Shown here: positions 10,325-22,000 of the stretch, in pieces
Position numbering within the stretch: the first letter of the stretch is position 1
Layout: each line of letters opens with the position of its first letter
Assembly: GCA_022828595.1 (NCBI GenBank)
Contig: JAKGHH010000002.1
Coordinates: forward strand, 43,866,222-43,930,221
Reading direction: 5' to 3'
Length of the DNA: 64,000 bases
Source: Nelumbo lutea
Taxonomy: Eukaryota; Streptophyta; Magnoliopsida; Proteales; Nelumbonaceae
The notes under the pieces: generated by a model
The model's database searches: none
Told to the model about the DNA's origin: nothing
Seen by the model: only the letters and a program-made list of their open reading frames with translations
Program-made: the position numbers and the translations under genes

Positions 10325-11462
10325 TAATGGTGCGCGATCTGGTGCTCCCTACTAGTAGATAGCTCGAACGTCGAACTAAGTAGGCCACCTAGTTGAGCTA
10401 TAAAAAAGAGATCAGAGTGTTCGGGTTGATTTACCCCAAGTGGGCACTCTGTTGCTTAAGTAAGTGAAGAGTTTTGAGAGAGCTAGAGAGTTGTGAGAGC
10501 TAAATTGCACGTACCTCTTTTGATTGAAGGAGACGCCTTTATATAGGCGTAGGTAGTTGTGACCTTAACGCATCCAAAATCTCTAAGAGGACGTGGCCGT
10601 AGTGCGTCCAAGATCCTTGAGAAGTCATATGCCATGCTTGGGCGCAATTTCTCACTTGGAAATGGAATCCACATAGATTAACTCCAAAGCAGGCAGCGCA
10701 GGGAGACGAGTCTAACAGTTGAGTGATGTGATCCCATAGGAGTCAGGCACGACGTTTCACTTTGAAGTGACCGGTCACCACATCAAGCAAGCTGCCAACT
10801 AGGTTCCAATCAGGTCAACAGGGTCTCGGGGGAGGTCGCCCCTAATGCCGAGGTCCCTAGCTCGGTCATGATGAGGTTGCCACCTAAGTCTTTGTTAGGT
10901 CGGCGGAGGTAAGTCACCTCTTCTGCCAACCTAGTCCTATCAAGATCTTACGTCGTTAGGTCGGCGAAGGTAGGTTGCTAGCTAAGTCTCTATCAGGTCG
11001 GTGGAGGTAGGTCACCTCTTCCACCGACCTAGTCTTGTTAAGATATTATGTCGCCAGGTTGGCAACTGGGTCTTTGTCAGGTTAGCAGAGGTAGGTCGGC
11101 AACTGAGTTTCTATCAAGTCGGCGGAGGTGTAGGCAGGTTGACTACCACGTCATGCAAGTTGCTATCTGGACCTTAGTCTGGTCGATGAGACCTTGGCGG
11201 GAGGTCTCCCTTCATGTCGAGATCTCAAGCTCAGTCCTAAGGTGGTCGTCCTGATCCTAATGAGGTGTCTATAGGTTAGCCATGGCGAGGCGGTGACAAA
11301 GCGTCCTTAGGGTGTGCAAAGCACATCCGAAGTGGTTCCAAGTAGGTCTCTGTCATTTTGGCTAAGGCAAGCCATCACCTACGTGGTGTTGGGGTGTCAT
11401 GCGACGATTCTGGAATTGCCACATGGTGCGCTGTCACTAGAGGGACAAATATGCCCTCATCG
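10325..11462 (-). repeat. 5' LTR of the minus-strand element
   Basis: 1138 bp; TATA box CTATATAAAGG on the minus strand at plus 10537-10546. Its central part (about 10880-11120) holds repeated GGTCGGyGGAGGTAGGTCACC / ACCTCTTCCrCCGACCT modules. Each module pairs with itself as a hairpin, so the array is both tandem and palindromic. Confidence 0.85.
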
Positions 11463-12480
11463 CATATGTTTCCAAAATTTTCTACAATTTTTATATTTAT
11501 ATGTCTATAAATTTATTCTTATTTGTCACACTTATTATGGTTCATTAATATAGAGATATACCTAGATGTTTTCTACTTAATTTACATATTTTTTGTATAC
11601 TTTTGTGTTTTTATCTTTTTAAAATAAAATTTTATTATTTAATTGTAACTTCACAAATTGATACATTTGATTTGAAATGTTGAATTGATCTACGACCAAA
11701 TAATAAAATAATTTCACTTTTTGGTTAACTTTGAATTTTGTATTTTATCTATATCATCAATAAGAAGTTAAAAACATTTCTTGTATATTGTGTCTAATTT
11801 TTAATATGATTAATATAAAATATTAGAGATGTGTCCAAATTTTTTCTACAAGGCTTTTCTATTTTCCATATTTTTTTTTGTATTTTTATCCTTTTTTTAG
11901 TTTTTATTATTTAATTGTGAAATCAATGATTAACACATATGGCCCAAAAGGTTGAATTGTTAACCTGCCACTAAGAAAATAATTTCATTTTTGGGTTGGT
12001 TTTAAATTTTATATTTTATTTTCAACATCAATAATTTATCATGCTTATTTTTCTTTACTATGATTAATATAAAATATTAGATAGGTGCCTAAATGTTATT
12101 TACAAAATTTTGTATCATTACATATTAAGGGTTGGCATATTTAACTCAGAAGGTTGAGTTGTTAACTCATCACAACAAAAATATTTTTTACTTTTGGATT
12201 GCTTTTCCAACATCAATAAGAATAATTATTATTTATCATACTTATTTTTGCATTAATATGAGTAATATATGTGTGTGTGCCCAATTTTTCTACATTTGTT
12301 ATTTGCTTATTTTAAAAGTTTTTATTTAATTATGAGATTATGGATTAGCCCACTTGACTTATATGGTTGGATTGCTTACTCATCACCATGATGGAAATTG
12401 TTCCACTTTTGGGTAAATTAAAAAATATATATATGTATTTATATCGTTAAAAGCATTGTATGTAGATCTAATTGATAAAA
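11463..12480. repeat. Degenerate 200-270 bp tandem repeat
   Basis: Four or five decayed copies. Landmarks recur at about 11640, 11912, 12115 and 12330: 'TTATTTAATTrTGAnATna', then 'nGGTTGAATTGnT-A', then 'AATnTTTCACTTTTnGG', then 'AACATCAATAA' and 'TATTTATCATACTTATTTTT'. AT-rich, no coding. It directly abuts the LTR element. Confidence 0.6.
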
Positions 12481-13434
12481 TTTACATTTTTTATATTATG
12501 AAAATAATATCTTAAATATAGGATTCAATAAAGGAATGAGAGTTAATACAACTTAATGAATGGAATTTAATGAGGAGAAATGTAGTAGTTCTAATTACAT
12601 TTTGTGCCCTCACAATTAGAGAGGAACTAAATTCAAAAATAAGGGAATTCTAGTACAAAAGTTCCACACCACTATTCACACTTTTAATAATAGTATAAAT
12701 CACTAAATGAAAAATGTAAAATGACATTTTTTATATAACTTGTTTTCTAATTATTGAACAAAAGAAGTACTTTGGTGTCTTTATCAAATAAGCATTATTA
12801 AATGAAGAACACCAATAATATTGGATTGAGTTCATCATCCATTTATAGTTACTATCGATTAAGGAGAATTGGACTTTTTTTGCCATTCCTGAGTCTATTG
12901 GTAATGAACTAATGACACAAGAATCCTTTACAAAACCAAGTCATTTTCAAAATTAGCATTAATCCAATCAAAAAAAAAAATCCCATCAAATAGGTATTTG
13001 AGAAAGGATAGAAATGTTATAATGTTTTTTGACATAACTTGAGACTTTATATGAAAAGAAAAAAAAAACACCGGAAAATAGAAAAATGGAGCATAAAGAC
13101 ATGAATTTAACACCTCAAAAGACATGGAGAAACAACAAAAAATGCTCTAACCAACATTACAGACCATAGATCAAGGAATCAGCTTTGAGTCTTAGTTGTG
13201 ATGCTTTGTTATAGGTCCTATGGAAGGAAAACCAAGGCCCTAACTAACTTGCCTAAAAATGAAATCTTTTAGGTGCCCAACAGTGCAAATGGATCAGTGT
13301 AAAAAAATGAGGTCTTAGTATTTAGGAGAATTTTGAAGGGAGGTTTAAGCCTTTCAACTTTTTTTTCCTTTCTTTTTTTTAGTAACAATCCATTGATTAA
13401 ACCATCTTTGTTGGACTAATTAGACCATTAGAGA
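12481..13434. other. AT-rich DNA, nothing recognised
   Basis: No ORF with family features, no repeat ends, no RNA gene seen. Confidence 0.5.
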
Positions 13435-14260
13435 TTGTTTATATGGGAATATCAGGCAATAGAGCTCAACAAGATAAACCATCATGGAGTGACTCTTTTT
13501 TTCTCTCGAAGAAGTTCAATTAAAATGGAGGATGAAACGGTGCCATTAGGTATAGAGAAAAAGTGCAAGCTATGGCTGTATGGGAGGGTGATATCAGACA
13601 AACCCCTATATGCTTTTAGGGTTCTAGAATGGGTGAAAAATATGTGGAAACGAAAGATCAAGAACCATGATGTTAATAGGTTAAGTGGAGATATTTTGTT
13701 TATTATTGTTTTTTTTTTTTCAAGGGAGAATGATTTTAAGAGGAAATCTTGGATCTTCAAGGATTACCCTTGATTACTGAGAAGACAAGTCCCTTATGTG
13801 CAACCCATCAATTTTAATAGCTCAACATTAATTTGCATTTGTACCTTGGACCTACCTTTGAAATTGATGATGATAGCACATGGAGAAGCTTTAGCGAGAT
13901 AGGTGGGTGATCCAATCCCGCTGGATGAGGATGACATCAAAGACAATGATACACCTCAATGGGATGTGTATCTCGTAATCAAAGTCACCATCAATATTTG
14001 CAAACCATTGGTTAAGGGAGTTTTATGCAGGAAATGGGATGGCTATCTCTAAAGAATAGCATTAGATACAATACGAGTGGCTCCCTGTTTTTTGTCGTCT
14101 CAATAGAAGGGCAGGGCATGCAAAGCAAAGGTGCCCTACACCTGCAACAAAGGACCCGATTGAAGATATCATGACAAAAATGTTAGCCCATACAATGAAG
14201 GAAAGTGGTATTCTAAAGGACTATGGTCCTTAGATGAAGGGAATCGATAACTTGGAGGAG
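13435..14260 (+). pseudogene. LINE ORF1 remnant (DUF4283-like)
   Basis: The open piece 13435-13773 reads KLWLYGRVISDKPLYAF, later LSGDILFIIVFFFSREND and KSWIFKDYPLLL. This matches the pattern of plant L1 ORF1 DUF4283 domains (LVGK...tekp, ...FlFqFf...D..rVleg.PW.fd..lLll). After a stop, another frame continues QWDVYLVIKVTINICKPLVKG, equal to the 'WG.ylRvRV.iDv.kPL.rG' block before the CCHC knuckle. The zinc knuckle itself is not recognisable. ORF1 proteins bind LINE RNA (family knowledge). Confidence 0.65.
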
Positions 14261-14813
14261 ACAAAATTTATGAAGTTTGGAATGGGGAGATGATAAATGG
14301 GATAAAGGTAAAAAAACGAATGGAGGAAAGCCGACAATAATGAGAAGCCAAGGGAGGAAAATGATAATTCTAGCAACGAATCATATCCGCACTTGATCAC
14401 CTCCTGCAAATGAAGGAAATAGTAGGTGTTTGGCAAGGCTAAGAACATCACACCGTTTTCTCATAAAAATAGTGTTGGGCATGTGGAGTTGTAAGAAAAA
14501 AATGGTGCTTATTTTTTATTTGGAACTAGTGCTATCACATAGGCATTTTTGAGAAAACAACATTGGTTTTGTTTGGGACTAGTGCTGGTAGCAACGTTTT
14601 CAAAATTGATATATATTATCCAATTGTTGAAAGGGTTAGGGTCCATCATATGGATGGCCAAACCATGCAAGATGGATGGGCAATTTTTCAAAAATTTTCT
14701 AATCTTTATGGAAATCAAATTTCCTATGTTTTGAAAAACAACATTTTTCATGATCGGTCTTACACTAAATCATATCAAATTTAAAACCAAACAAAGATGA
14801 AAATTTATATCTT

Positions 14814-14825
14814 GTATTGATACCA
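14814..14825 (-). other. Ty1/copia primer-binding-like site
   Basis: Minus strand TGGTATCAATAC, close to the TGGTATCAGAGC site complementary to initiator Met-tRNA that follows copia 5' LTRs. Confidence 0.5.
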
Positions 14826-15933
14826 CAAACGTAGATCCCAAGGTGGATGTTCACGCCAAAATCAATCATAAAGCCAACCCAACTTTTTGGATTGAACTAG
14901 GGAAGGTGAGTCAGAAATTCCTTTAAATTTTCATTGCAAAAATCATAAGAAAATTGATCTCTATCACTCATTGAAAGCCTAAGTCTTGATAGGGTCTTTG
15001 AAGACAAAAGAGAATAAGAGGGGACAAGAGAGAGTGATCTTTTAGTCTGGTTCGCCATCTTCTTCTTTTATTTCCTTATGGAACACTCTCCTAATCAAAT
15101 TAGGATATTATCCAAATCTAATTTGAATCTTAATTTTATTAAGAGATAAACATTATCCTGTTAAGATGATGGGTGCTCTATACCTATTTCCAAACCCAGA
15201 TTTGACTTAGAGCACATGACAATTTATTTAATCTTATTAATTATAGGCCTTAGGCCCATTTCCTTCAAAGGCTCACAACCCAATATGTTGCATGGCCAAC
15301 TTAGGCCTAGTTTGTATGATGTGGGACCCTACAATGACCTCAAATAAGTCCACATGGATTCGGCCCAGCCTTTATGAAAAGTCTTAACCAAAATTATTGC
15401 TAAACTCAGTGAACCCTTGAACACATAGTGAGGGCCCAACATTTACACCTAAATGATCACTGAATTTCAGCAATTCTATGAAAACCCAAAGATACCTAGG
15501 TTTTGACCTTTAATGGATCTCATTGATTGGCATATTAAAAATAGTCAAATCCAACACCTACTGTAGTGCCATAATCAAGTCTAGGAGTTATGTGTCTCCA
15601 AGTCCAGGTTATAACTATAAAATGGTATATGCTTAGTGTTTCATCCAAACACACACTACATGTGCTTTGATTCTAACCCTAGCAGATGAGACAAGCCGCC
15701 CCAACTTCTTTGGCAACACATCAGTGTCAGCCTTGGCAGGATAAACTCCCCAAGTCTATTTAATGCCTAAGAACATTCTAAATTAACATGAGTCCCATAA
15801 GTGTCCAGTTTAAGGGGTAATTTCATAAAAACATATCAATATCAACATAAAACAATAATGTATTTTTATTTATTTATAATAAATGTATATGTACATCAAT
15901 CTGATTGGAACTAAGGACATACACTGTCTAACA
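14826..15933 (-). mobile_element. Copia-like LTR (solo or truncated), inverted copy of 25782-27360
   Basis: Read minus it starts TGTTAGACAGTGTATGTCC and aligns, with gaps, along most of the plus-strand repeat at 25782-27360. Shared words include CCAATCAGATTGATGTA, TTAGAATrTTC, TGCCAAGGTC and GTAGGGTCCCAC. It is followed by a copia-like primer site but by no recognisable gag. It lacks about 470 bp present in the other copy. It is inserted in the LINE ORF1 region. Confidence 0.65.
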
Positions 15934-16017
15934 CCAACATCCAAGATGATGCCACATCATTGCACTGCTGGCAACAATGCACAATTTTCTTAGAAAATAT
16001 TGAATTTGGCGTTGCTC

Positions 16018-16071
16018 TAGACTATACTTTCCCAATTTCCAAGTTATGGTCTAGAGCAACATTTTTTTTTC
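16018..16071. repeat. Short perfect inverted repeat
   Basis: GTTGCTCTAGAC and GTCTAGAGCAAC face each other across about 27 bases, able to form a hairpin. It probably marks the end of a small unrecognised MITE: ATGGTACCAAACA just downstream resembles the terminus of the element at 63.58-63.94 kb. Confidence 0.5.
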
Positions 16072-16394
16072 CAAAAAAAATGGTACCAAACAAGATGAAG
16101 TTGTTTAAAGCACCTCTTTCTCTTATGTGGGGCCTGTATGGCGCCGATTTCTCAAAAAATGACATCGATGCCAAACATCACCCTTATTTCTATTATGGGA
16201 AGGCAGATAACTTCTTTGAAAAGAAGTGTCTCTCGGATTCAAACCCTATATCTTTGTGACTCTTTTAAAACCAATTCCATTGGTAGAAAGATGGAAATCC
16301 ATTTTTAATGGGTTTGCGATGGTTGTCCATAGAGGGAATGAGGATTGTCTACTGGAACTATTAGGACCTTGGATCCCCCCTGATAGTCCACTCA

Positions 16395-18900
16395 GTGAAG
16401 ATGAACATTAGCAAAGAAAAACCTAAAATTATATTTCTGATGAAAACAAAATGTACGTTAGTTGATTATAGGAAAAATTTTAATTTGCTTAGGGATTGGA
16501 ATTGTTGGGGTGTGGACCCAACGGGTCTCTCTAGGGGCCTTGCTCTATTTTGGAAACATGAAGTTCATATGAAGATTGTTTTAGCAAATAAAAACTTAAT
16601 TCACTCTAGCATCATTGATGTGAAAAATCAATCATGGTGTTGTTCTTTCTACTAGGGGTGCAAATGGATCAAATCATGATCCAATCCGATATGAAGTCAG
16701 GTCATATTTTGTTAGATACGGATATCATGTATATATATATATATATATATATATACTTTTTCTTTTTAAATTTTATTACTTTTCAAATTAAATTGGACTG
16801 TATCATATTCGAATATCCAACGTCTCTATCAGATTTTAATCTGAATCAATATTTGTGAGATTCGCTTGAATCTTTAGATCGAATTGAATCAAACCTATAG
16901 TTTATCAAATCATATTTGGATATAACTTAATTCAAATCTAATCCAATCCATTTGCATTCCTACATTCTGCTATGGGGAACCATACAAAAAGAATATACCA
17001 ACTTTCGTTGAGTTGTGGAAATAAAATATTAACCATAATTGTTGGTGCAGGGATATGTGTATGGGATTATAATTATTTTATCCGAAATAAAGATGAGAAG
17101 TGGGGGGTATGGAGCCAAAACACTAGGAACTCCGAAGGAATGTGGATGTGATAAATAATCTAGTGGTAACCAACATTAAAAGCTATGGGCTAAGGTTTAC
17201 ATGGTGGAATAAAAGGGAGGGCAGGGATCAAGTTAAAGAATTATTGGATGGAAACTTTGCAAACTATTCACCTAGCATTAGGGGGATTTGTTCACATCCC
17301 AATTATCTTGTAATTAACCCTAGACATTGGCAAGACAAGAATCCCTTTAGATTTAAAGAAATGGACTTCTCATGAGGGGTGTGAAAAAAGTAATTGAGGA
17401 GGTATGGATAAAAGGAACATTGGGGTTTAGTAAAAAAAGAGTGAACCAAATGTGTAGATGGTTACAATGTGAGTTGTGAAAATATAACAAAAATATTTTT
17501 GGTAAGCTTAATAACAAATTTGAGGAAGTTCAATGTGATTTGAGAGATGACTGTTAGGTAAAATGAGAGTTTTTTCTTTGTTGAAAATGTCAATGCCTAT
17601 GATGAAGAGGTAAATATGTTACTTAAAAGAGAATAAATGTTCTAAGCCCAGAGTGCTAGATGTGATGGCTTAAATGGGAGGGGGGGGGGGGAGATAAAAA
17701 CACTAGCTTCTGTCATTGAACCACCCTACGAAGAAGGTCCTTAAATAGGATTTTGAGAATAAAGACCGTTGAAGGAGACTGGGAGGTTGATCAAAGGAAA
17801 ATTCAATAAGTTTTTAAAATTTGTTCTATTAGTTATTCACTTCATTCAACCTTTACATATTGAGGATTCTCTAGAGTTTATTAAGCCTTGTATCTAGGAG
17901 GAGGATGCAAGAGATTTCAAAAGGGGTCTAACAATTGAGGAAATCCCTAAAACTTTATTCCAAATGAATCCTAGGAAAGCCCCGGGTCTTGATGGATTTC
18001 CAAATCTTTTATTCCCAAAGTATTGGAGCATGGTGGGAAATGATGTTGTTGAATAAGTGAAGTAGTTTATTATATAAAGGAGCATACTCAAAGATTCAAA
18101 TCTTACTTTCATTACATTAATTCCTTAGGTTCACCACCCTAAGGATCCCAACCAATTCAGACTCCTTAGCTCGTTCAACAATGTATACAAAATCATAGCT
18201 AAGGTTCTAGCAAATAGATAGAAACCAAAGCTAAAAACATCATATCCCAATATCAAAATTTCTATCTTGAAGGTCGTTTCATTAGTGACAACATTCTAAT
18301 AGCCCATGAAATATTACACTACATGAAAAAAAAAATGGCAAAAAATAAAGAAATCGTGGCTTTAAAATTGGATTTGAGCAAGGCTTATGATAAAGTGGAG
18401 TGGGATTTTTTAAAAAGGATTATGGAAAAATGGGATTTGGCTAAAAATTGATTATTTAGGTGATGGAATGTGTTACCTTAGTATCATATCAGATCCTAGT
18501 AAATGGATTACCCGATGAGAAAATAACCCCCACTAGAGGACTCAAACAAGGTGGTCCAATCTCCCCTAGCTCTTCTTCTACTCAAATGTCCTTTTAAGAA
18601 TGACCTCAAAGCAAGTTCATAATAGGAAATTTTTTGGTATGAAGCTTAACCATAGTTATCCAACTATTTTTTATATTCACAAAAGCATAATTAGAATATG
18701 GATAAAGGTTTATGGAATCTAGTAGTCTTTATGAGAAAGCCTGGTCAACAAGTCAAACTTAGAAAATTTTAAGTTTCCTTTAGTCGAAATTATAAGCTTA
18801 AAAAACGCATGGCTAGAGGTATGCACATTAAAAGAGTATATTCAAAAAACTGTAATTAACTCCTATAGGGTGGGTTACAAGTTCTGTCTTGAAAAATTAA
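16395..18900 (+). pseudogene. LINE ORF2 remnant: AP-endonuclease plus reverse transcriptase
   Basis: Endonuclease: PKIIFLMKTKCTL...WGVDPTGLSRGLALFWK (16420-16560), then LRFTWWNKREGRDQVKELLDGNFAN and NPFRFKEMDFS (17190-17370). RT: MNPRKAPGLDGFPNLLFPKYW (17970-18030), GRFISDNILIAHEILHYMKKK, ALKLDLSKAYDKVEWDF (18265-18415) and RGLKQGGPISP (18535-18570). These are the usual plant L1 blocks in the right order. The catalytic YADD block is not recognisable, and no RNase H/zinc region was seen. Many stops: dead. Confidence 0.8.
16653..16962. mobile_element. hAT MITE inserted in the LINE
   Basis: 310 bp. Left end TAGGGGTGCAAATGGAT; right end reversed TAGGAATGCAAATGGAT. Target duplication CTTTCTAC / CATTCTGC (6 of 8). 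It contains a (TA)n run at 16728-16754. Its removal restores the LINE endonuclease reading. Confidence 0.75.
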
Positions 18901-19069
18901 ACCAACCCATGTTCACCCCTAATTAACAATGAATTGATGAGGATAGATAAAATTCTTACATGTTATTGTCTACTTGAGTTATTTGTTTCAGTTTTAAAAA
19001 TAGAAAAAAAAAACAAAAAAAATATAGCATTTGTCCCCATCACTCAAACTGCAAATTACCATTCTATAT

Positions 19070-22000
19070 TAAGGGTGATCATGGGCTGGATCGAGCTTTG
19101 CCTTCACAACAACGGGCTTAAACTAGGCCCGGGCTTAGCTCGACCTGCATTATGGGCCTAAAAATAGGCTAAGATTTCGGGCCCTAACATAAAAGATAAA
19201 AGATTTAGGACCTGTAAGAAACTTTAAATTTAATATCAAGATAAAAGCTTCTAACATAAAAGAAATTAAACAATTATACCTTGTAATTTACAAGTTTCAA
19301 TTGGTCATTAGTATGTTAAAAATGATAATTTTGACAAATCAATTCTTCTATCAATAGAAAATAAACTTATAATCTATAATATCTATAAAAAAATAATCAT
19401 TCATTGTCACGAAATGTCCACAAAGCAACTTCAAACATTTCTATAAGGGGCTCTATCTTCCATTCAACTCCTACAAATAAAAAGTGAAACAAAAAAGATA
19501 TTAGCAAATTAAGAAAGCATAGTTCAAATTAATGTAAATAAAATGGATTCAATTTTACCCAAAACTTGCAACCACTCTAAACTTCAGATTTATCTTCATC
19601 AATGGAATCTTCATCACTAGAAATTTCATCTTTTTCTTCATGAACATCTACAAAAGATAATAATTAAAACTAAATATTAATTAATGCATTAAAATAAAAT
19701 AAATACTTATTAGAAAATTTAAAATTTAATTACCTTGTGATTGTTGTTCGTGTAGCCAACATTAGAGACAATTCAATGCTTGAATAATTTTTTGTTTAAG
19801 TGAAGCACCATATTGTTCTACCTCTCTTCCTCCAACACTAAATGTAGATTTTGAAGCTACAACTGTAATTAGAATAGACAAAACATCATGTGCCATTATT
19901 TGAAGTTCTTGATATTTTAATGCTCCCGCTTTCAACCATTCCAAAGTATCAATTTCTTCTATCATATCATGTACTGGCGCCTCCAAGTAAATATCCAAGA
20001 TCGATTTCTTTGTTTGCACTCTGAACCTACGACTCTCAAAATTCAAATACTCTTCTTCATTTACAATCTCCATCATTATTTCACCACCATCACTTGTTCT
20101 AACATTACTACTTTGAATGACATTAGGGGCTGAATTTACGAGAGTTGTATATTCTCTAAACAAAGCATCCATAGCCTCATCTAAATGTACATTAACACTT
20201 AAACTATAAATTTTGTGAAAGCAACATTCTACCAATTTTACTTTAAAACGATTACCCAAAATAACAACAATCAACAAGATCAAGCTATAATTATCCCAAC
20301 ACTTCTCAATTTTTTTTTAACATTGGCTTGACCATCTCAGCTAAGAATGAATGTGATCTATAAGTCTTCCTCAAATGCATGTGTATGTTATATATGGACT
20401 GAAAATATAAATTGGTAGTTGGGTATTTAGATCCATAAAAGAGATTGATAGAGTTATTAAATACCTTCAAAAATCACATAAAAGCACTATTTTATACCAT
20501 GCATTTTCAAATGGACCAAACTGAAAAAATTGAGTCACAAGATGCCATGTAAGAAAATGCTTGTTTAAAATACAAAGCAGACTGAACCATGTAAGTTTAG
20601 TTCCATCTCGTAGAACAATCCAAGTAGATATGCCTCTCTAAATTTAAATGCAACTATGCAATAAGGTCATCAAATTTCTTCTTTATTGGTCATGAAATCT
20701 TCACATATCTAATGCTATCTCTTATATTGGGAACAAGATCTATCAATTCACTCATTCCAGTTTGAACAATTATATTTAATACATGTGCATAACAACGAAT
20801 ATGAAAGAATTTACCATCACACATAAGATCATATTTATTTAATAAATGATACTTCGAAGTATTTTTCACGACATCATTCACACTGTAATTATCTAAAGTA
20901 ACAGAAAATACTTTATTCTCAATCTCCCATTTGGACAAGAAAGATATAAAAACATCATAAATTGCTAAACCCGTATATGGATGAGGGATACAATAAAAAC
21001 ACAAAATCATTTCATGCAACTTCCAAGAACTATCAACAAAATGTTCTGTCATAGTTAAATACCCATCACCTATATTTTCATATATTTGCTGTCAAACATA
21101 CTCTTCCAGAGATTGGTTGTAACAAATCATGCAAATTCAACTTTTCCATATTGTATTGATCCATGATATCCCGATTGATGGTATGTCTAAATGGCACTTT
21201 AAACTCTGGACGCATAGTTTGCATGGTTAAATTAAAATATGGTGAATCAACAAAATTAAATGGTAAGTCCATCATCACCAACATATTACCAATTATTTTC
21301 CGTTGAAAATCTGGATAAAATGTAAAATTTTGATAACTTATTTGAACCTTGAGATGCAAGCATCATTTCTTTTACATCTTGATTTTTTGTATTTATTGCA
21401 TAACTTCATATGCTTGCGCATATGACTAGTCCCACTTTTATAATCATGTGACATGACTTTATTACAAGCCATACTTCTTTCTAATCATTTGCTTATAACT
21501 TGTCATTGCTGAAAGTTTTTCAAATTCTTTTCAAACAATTGATTTACTCATTTTATGTGGTCTATCAATAATTGCATCAACATCCATATCTACATCCTCA
21601 ACAATAGGATTAATATTGTCACTATTGTTTTCATTGGCCATTGATATAATTATATGCAAATAAATTATAATTAATATGAGAATAAAAAATGCATCATGAT
21701 CACCATAGTTAATTAAAAAAAAAAAATAAAGCATGCAAACAATGAATTTGAATCTGATTAAAAAAGTTGATATCCAAATTCAATTTGATATCCGACGGAT
21801 ATTGAAAATTAATATTCAAATCCGAATAAATATTTGAATATTCAATTCAATTTGAATTTGACTAATTAATTATTATATAAAATAAATATTGTATTTATAT
21901 AAATATGTAAATTATTTATATGATTTAATTATTTTATATAAATTATATAAAACATTTAAAATTTTTATATATTATATATAAGAATTAAATAATCGGTCAA

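Larger units (their letters stand above)
8033..11462 (-). mobile_element. Non-autonomous LTR retrotransposon (3.4 kb, LARD/TRIM-like)
   Basis: Two similar ~1.1-kb direct repeats (8033-9060 and 10325-11462) flank 1.26 kb. Orientation is minus. A purine tract (9062-9076 read minus, GGGAGTGGGGGAAAA) abuts the repeat that starts TGATGAGGGC. Next to the other repeat, minus-strand TTGGCACCATTTGTGAGAA resembles the TTGGCGCCGTCTGTGGGAA site found after many plant Ty3/gypsy 5' LTRs. Candidate target duplication: AATAT (8028-8032) versus CATAT (11463-11467). The interior has no gag, protease, RT or integrase; only a short minus frame starting MASLSNNGNTWIEG lies just inside the 5' LTR. It depends on a helper element, probably Ty3/gypsy (inference). 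GC content is visibly higher than in the flanks. Confidence 0.85.
13435..18920 (+). mobile_element. Dead L1-type LINE, interrupted by two later insertions
   Basis: ORF1 remains at 13435-14260. ORF2 endonuclease and reverse-transcriptase remains lie at 16395-18900, all plus strand with many stops and frameshifts. A minus-strand copia-like LTR (14826-15933) and a hAT MITE (16653-16962) split it. The MITE cuts the endonuclease frame: WCCSFY before it and FCYGEPYKK after it join into one reading. A 17-base G-rich run is present at about 17676-17692. No poly-A tail was found; the recognisable homology ends near 18920. Confidence 0.8.

Noticed and set aside
13482..13760. Minus-strand 92-residue frame
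   Set aside because: Antisense of the LINE ORF1 DUF4283-like remnant.
19762..20283. Intact host gene
   Set aside because: It is the C-terminal part of a hAT transposase inside an element with inverted ends; stops separate it from the upstream domains.
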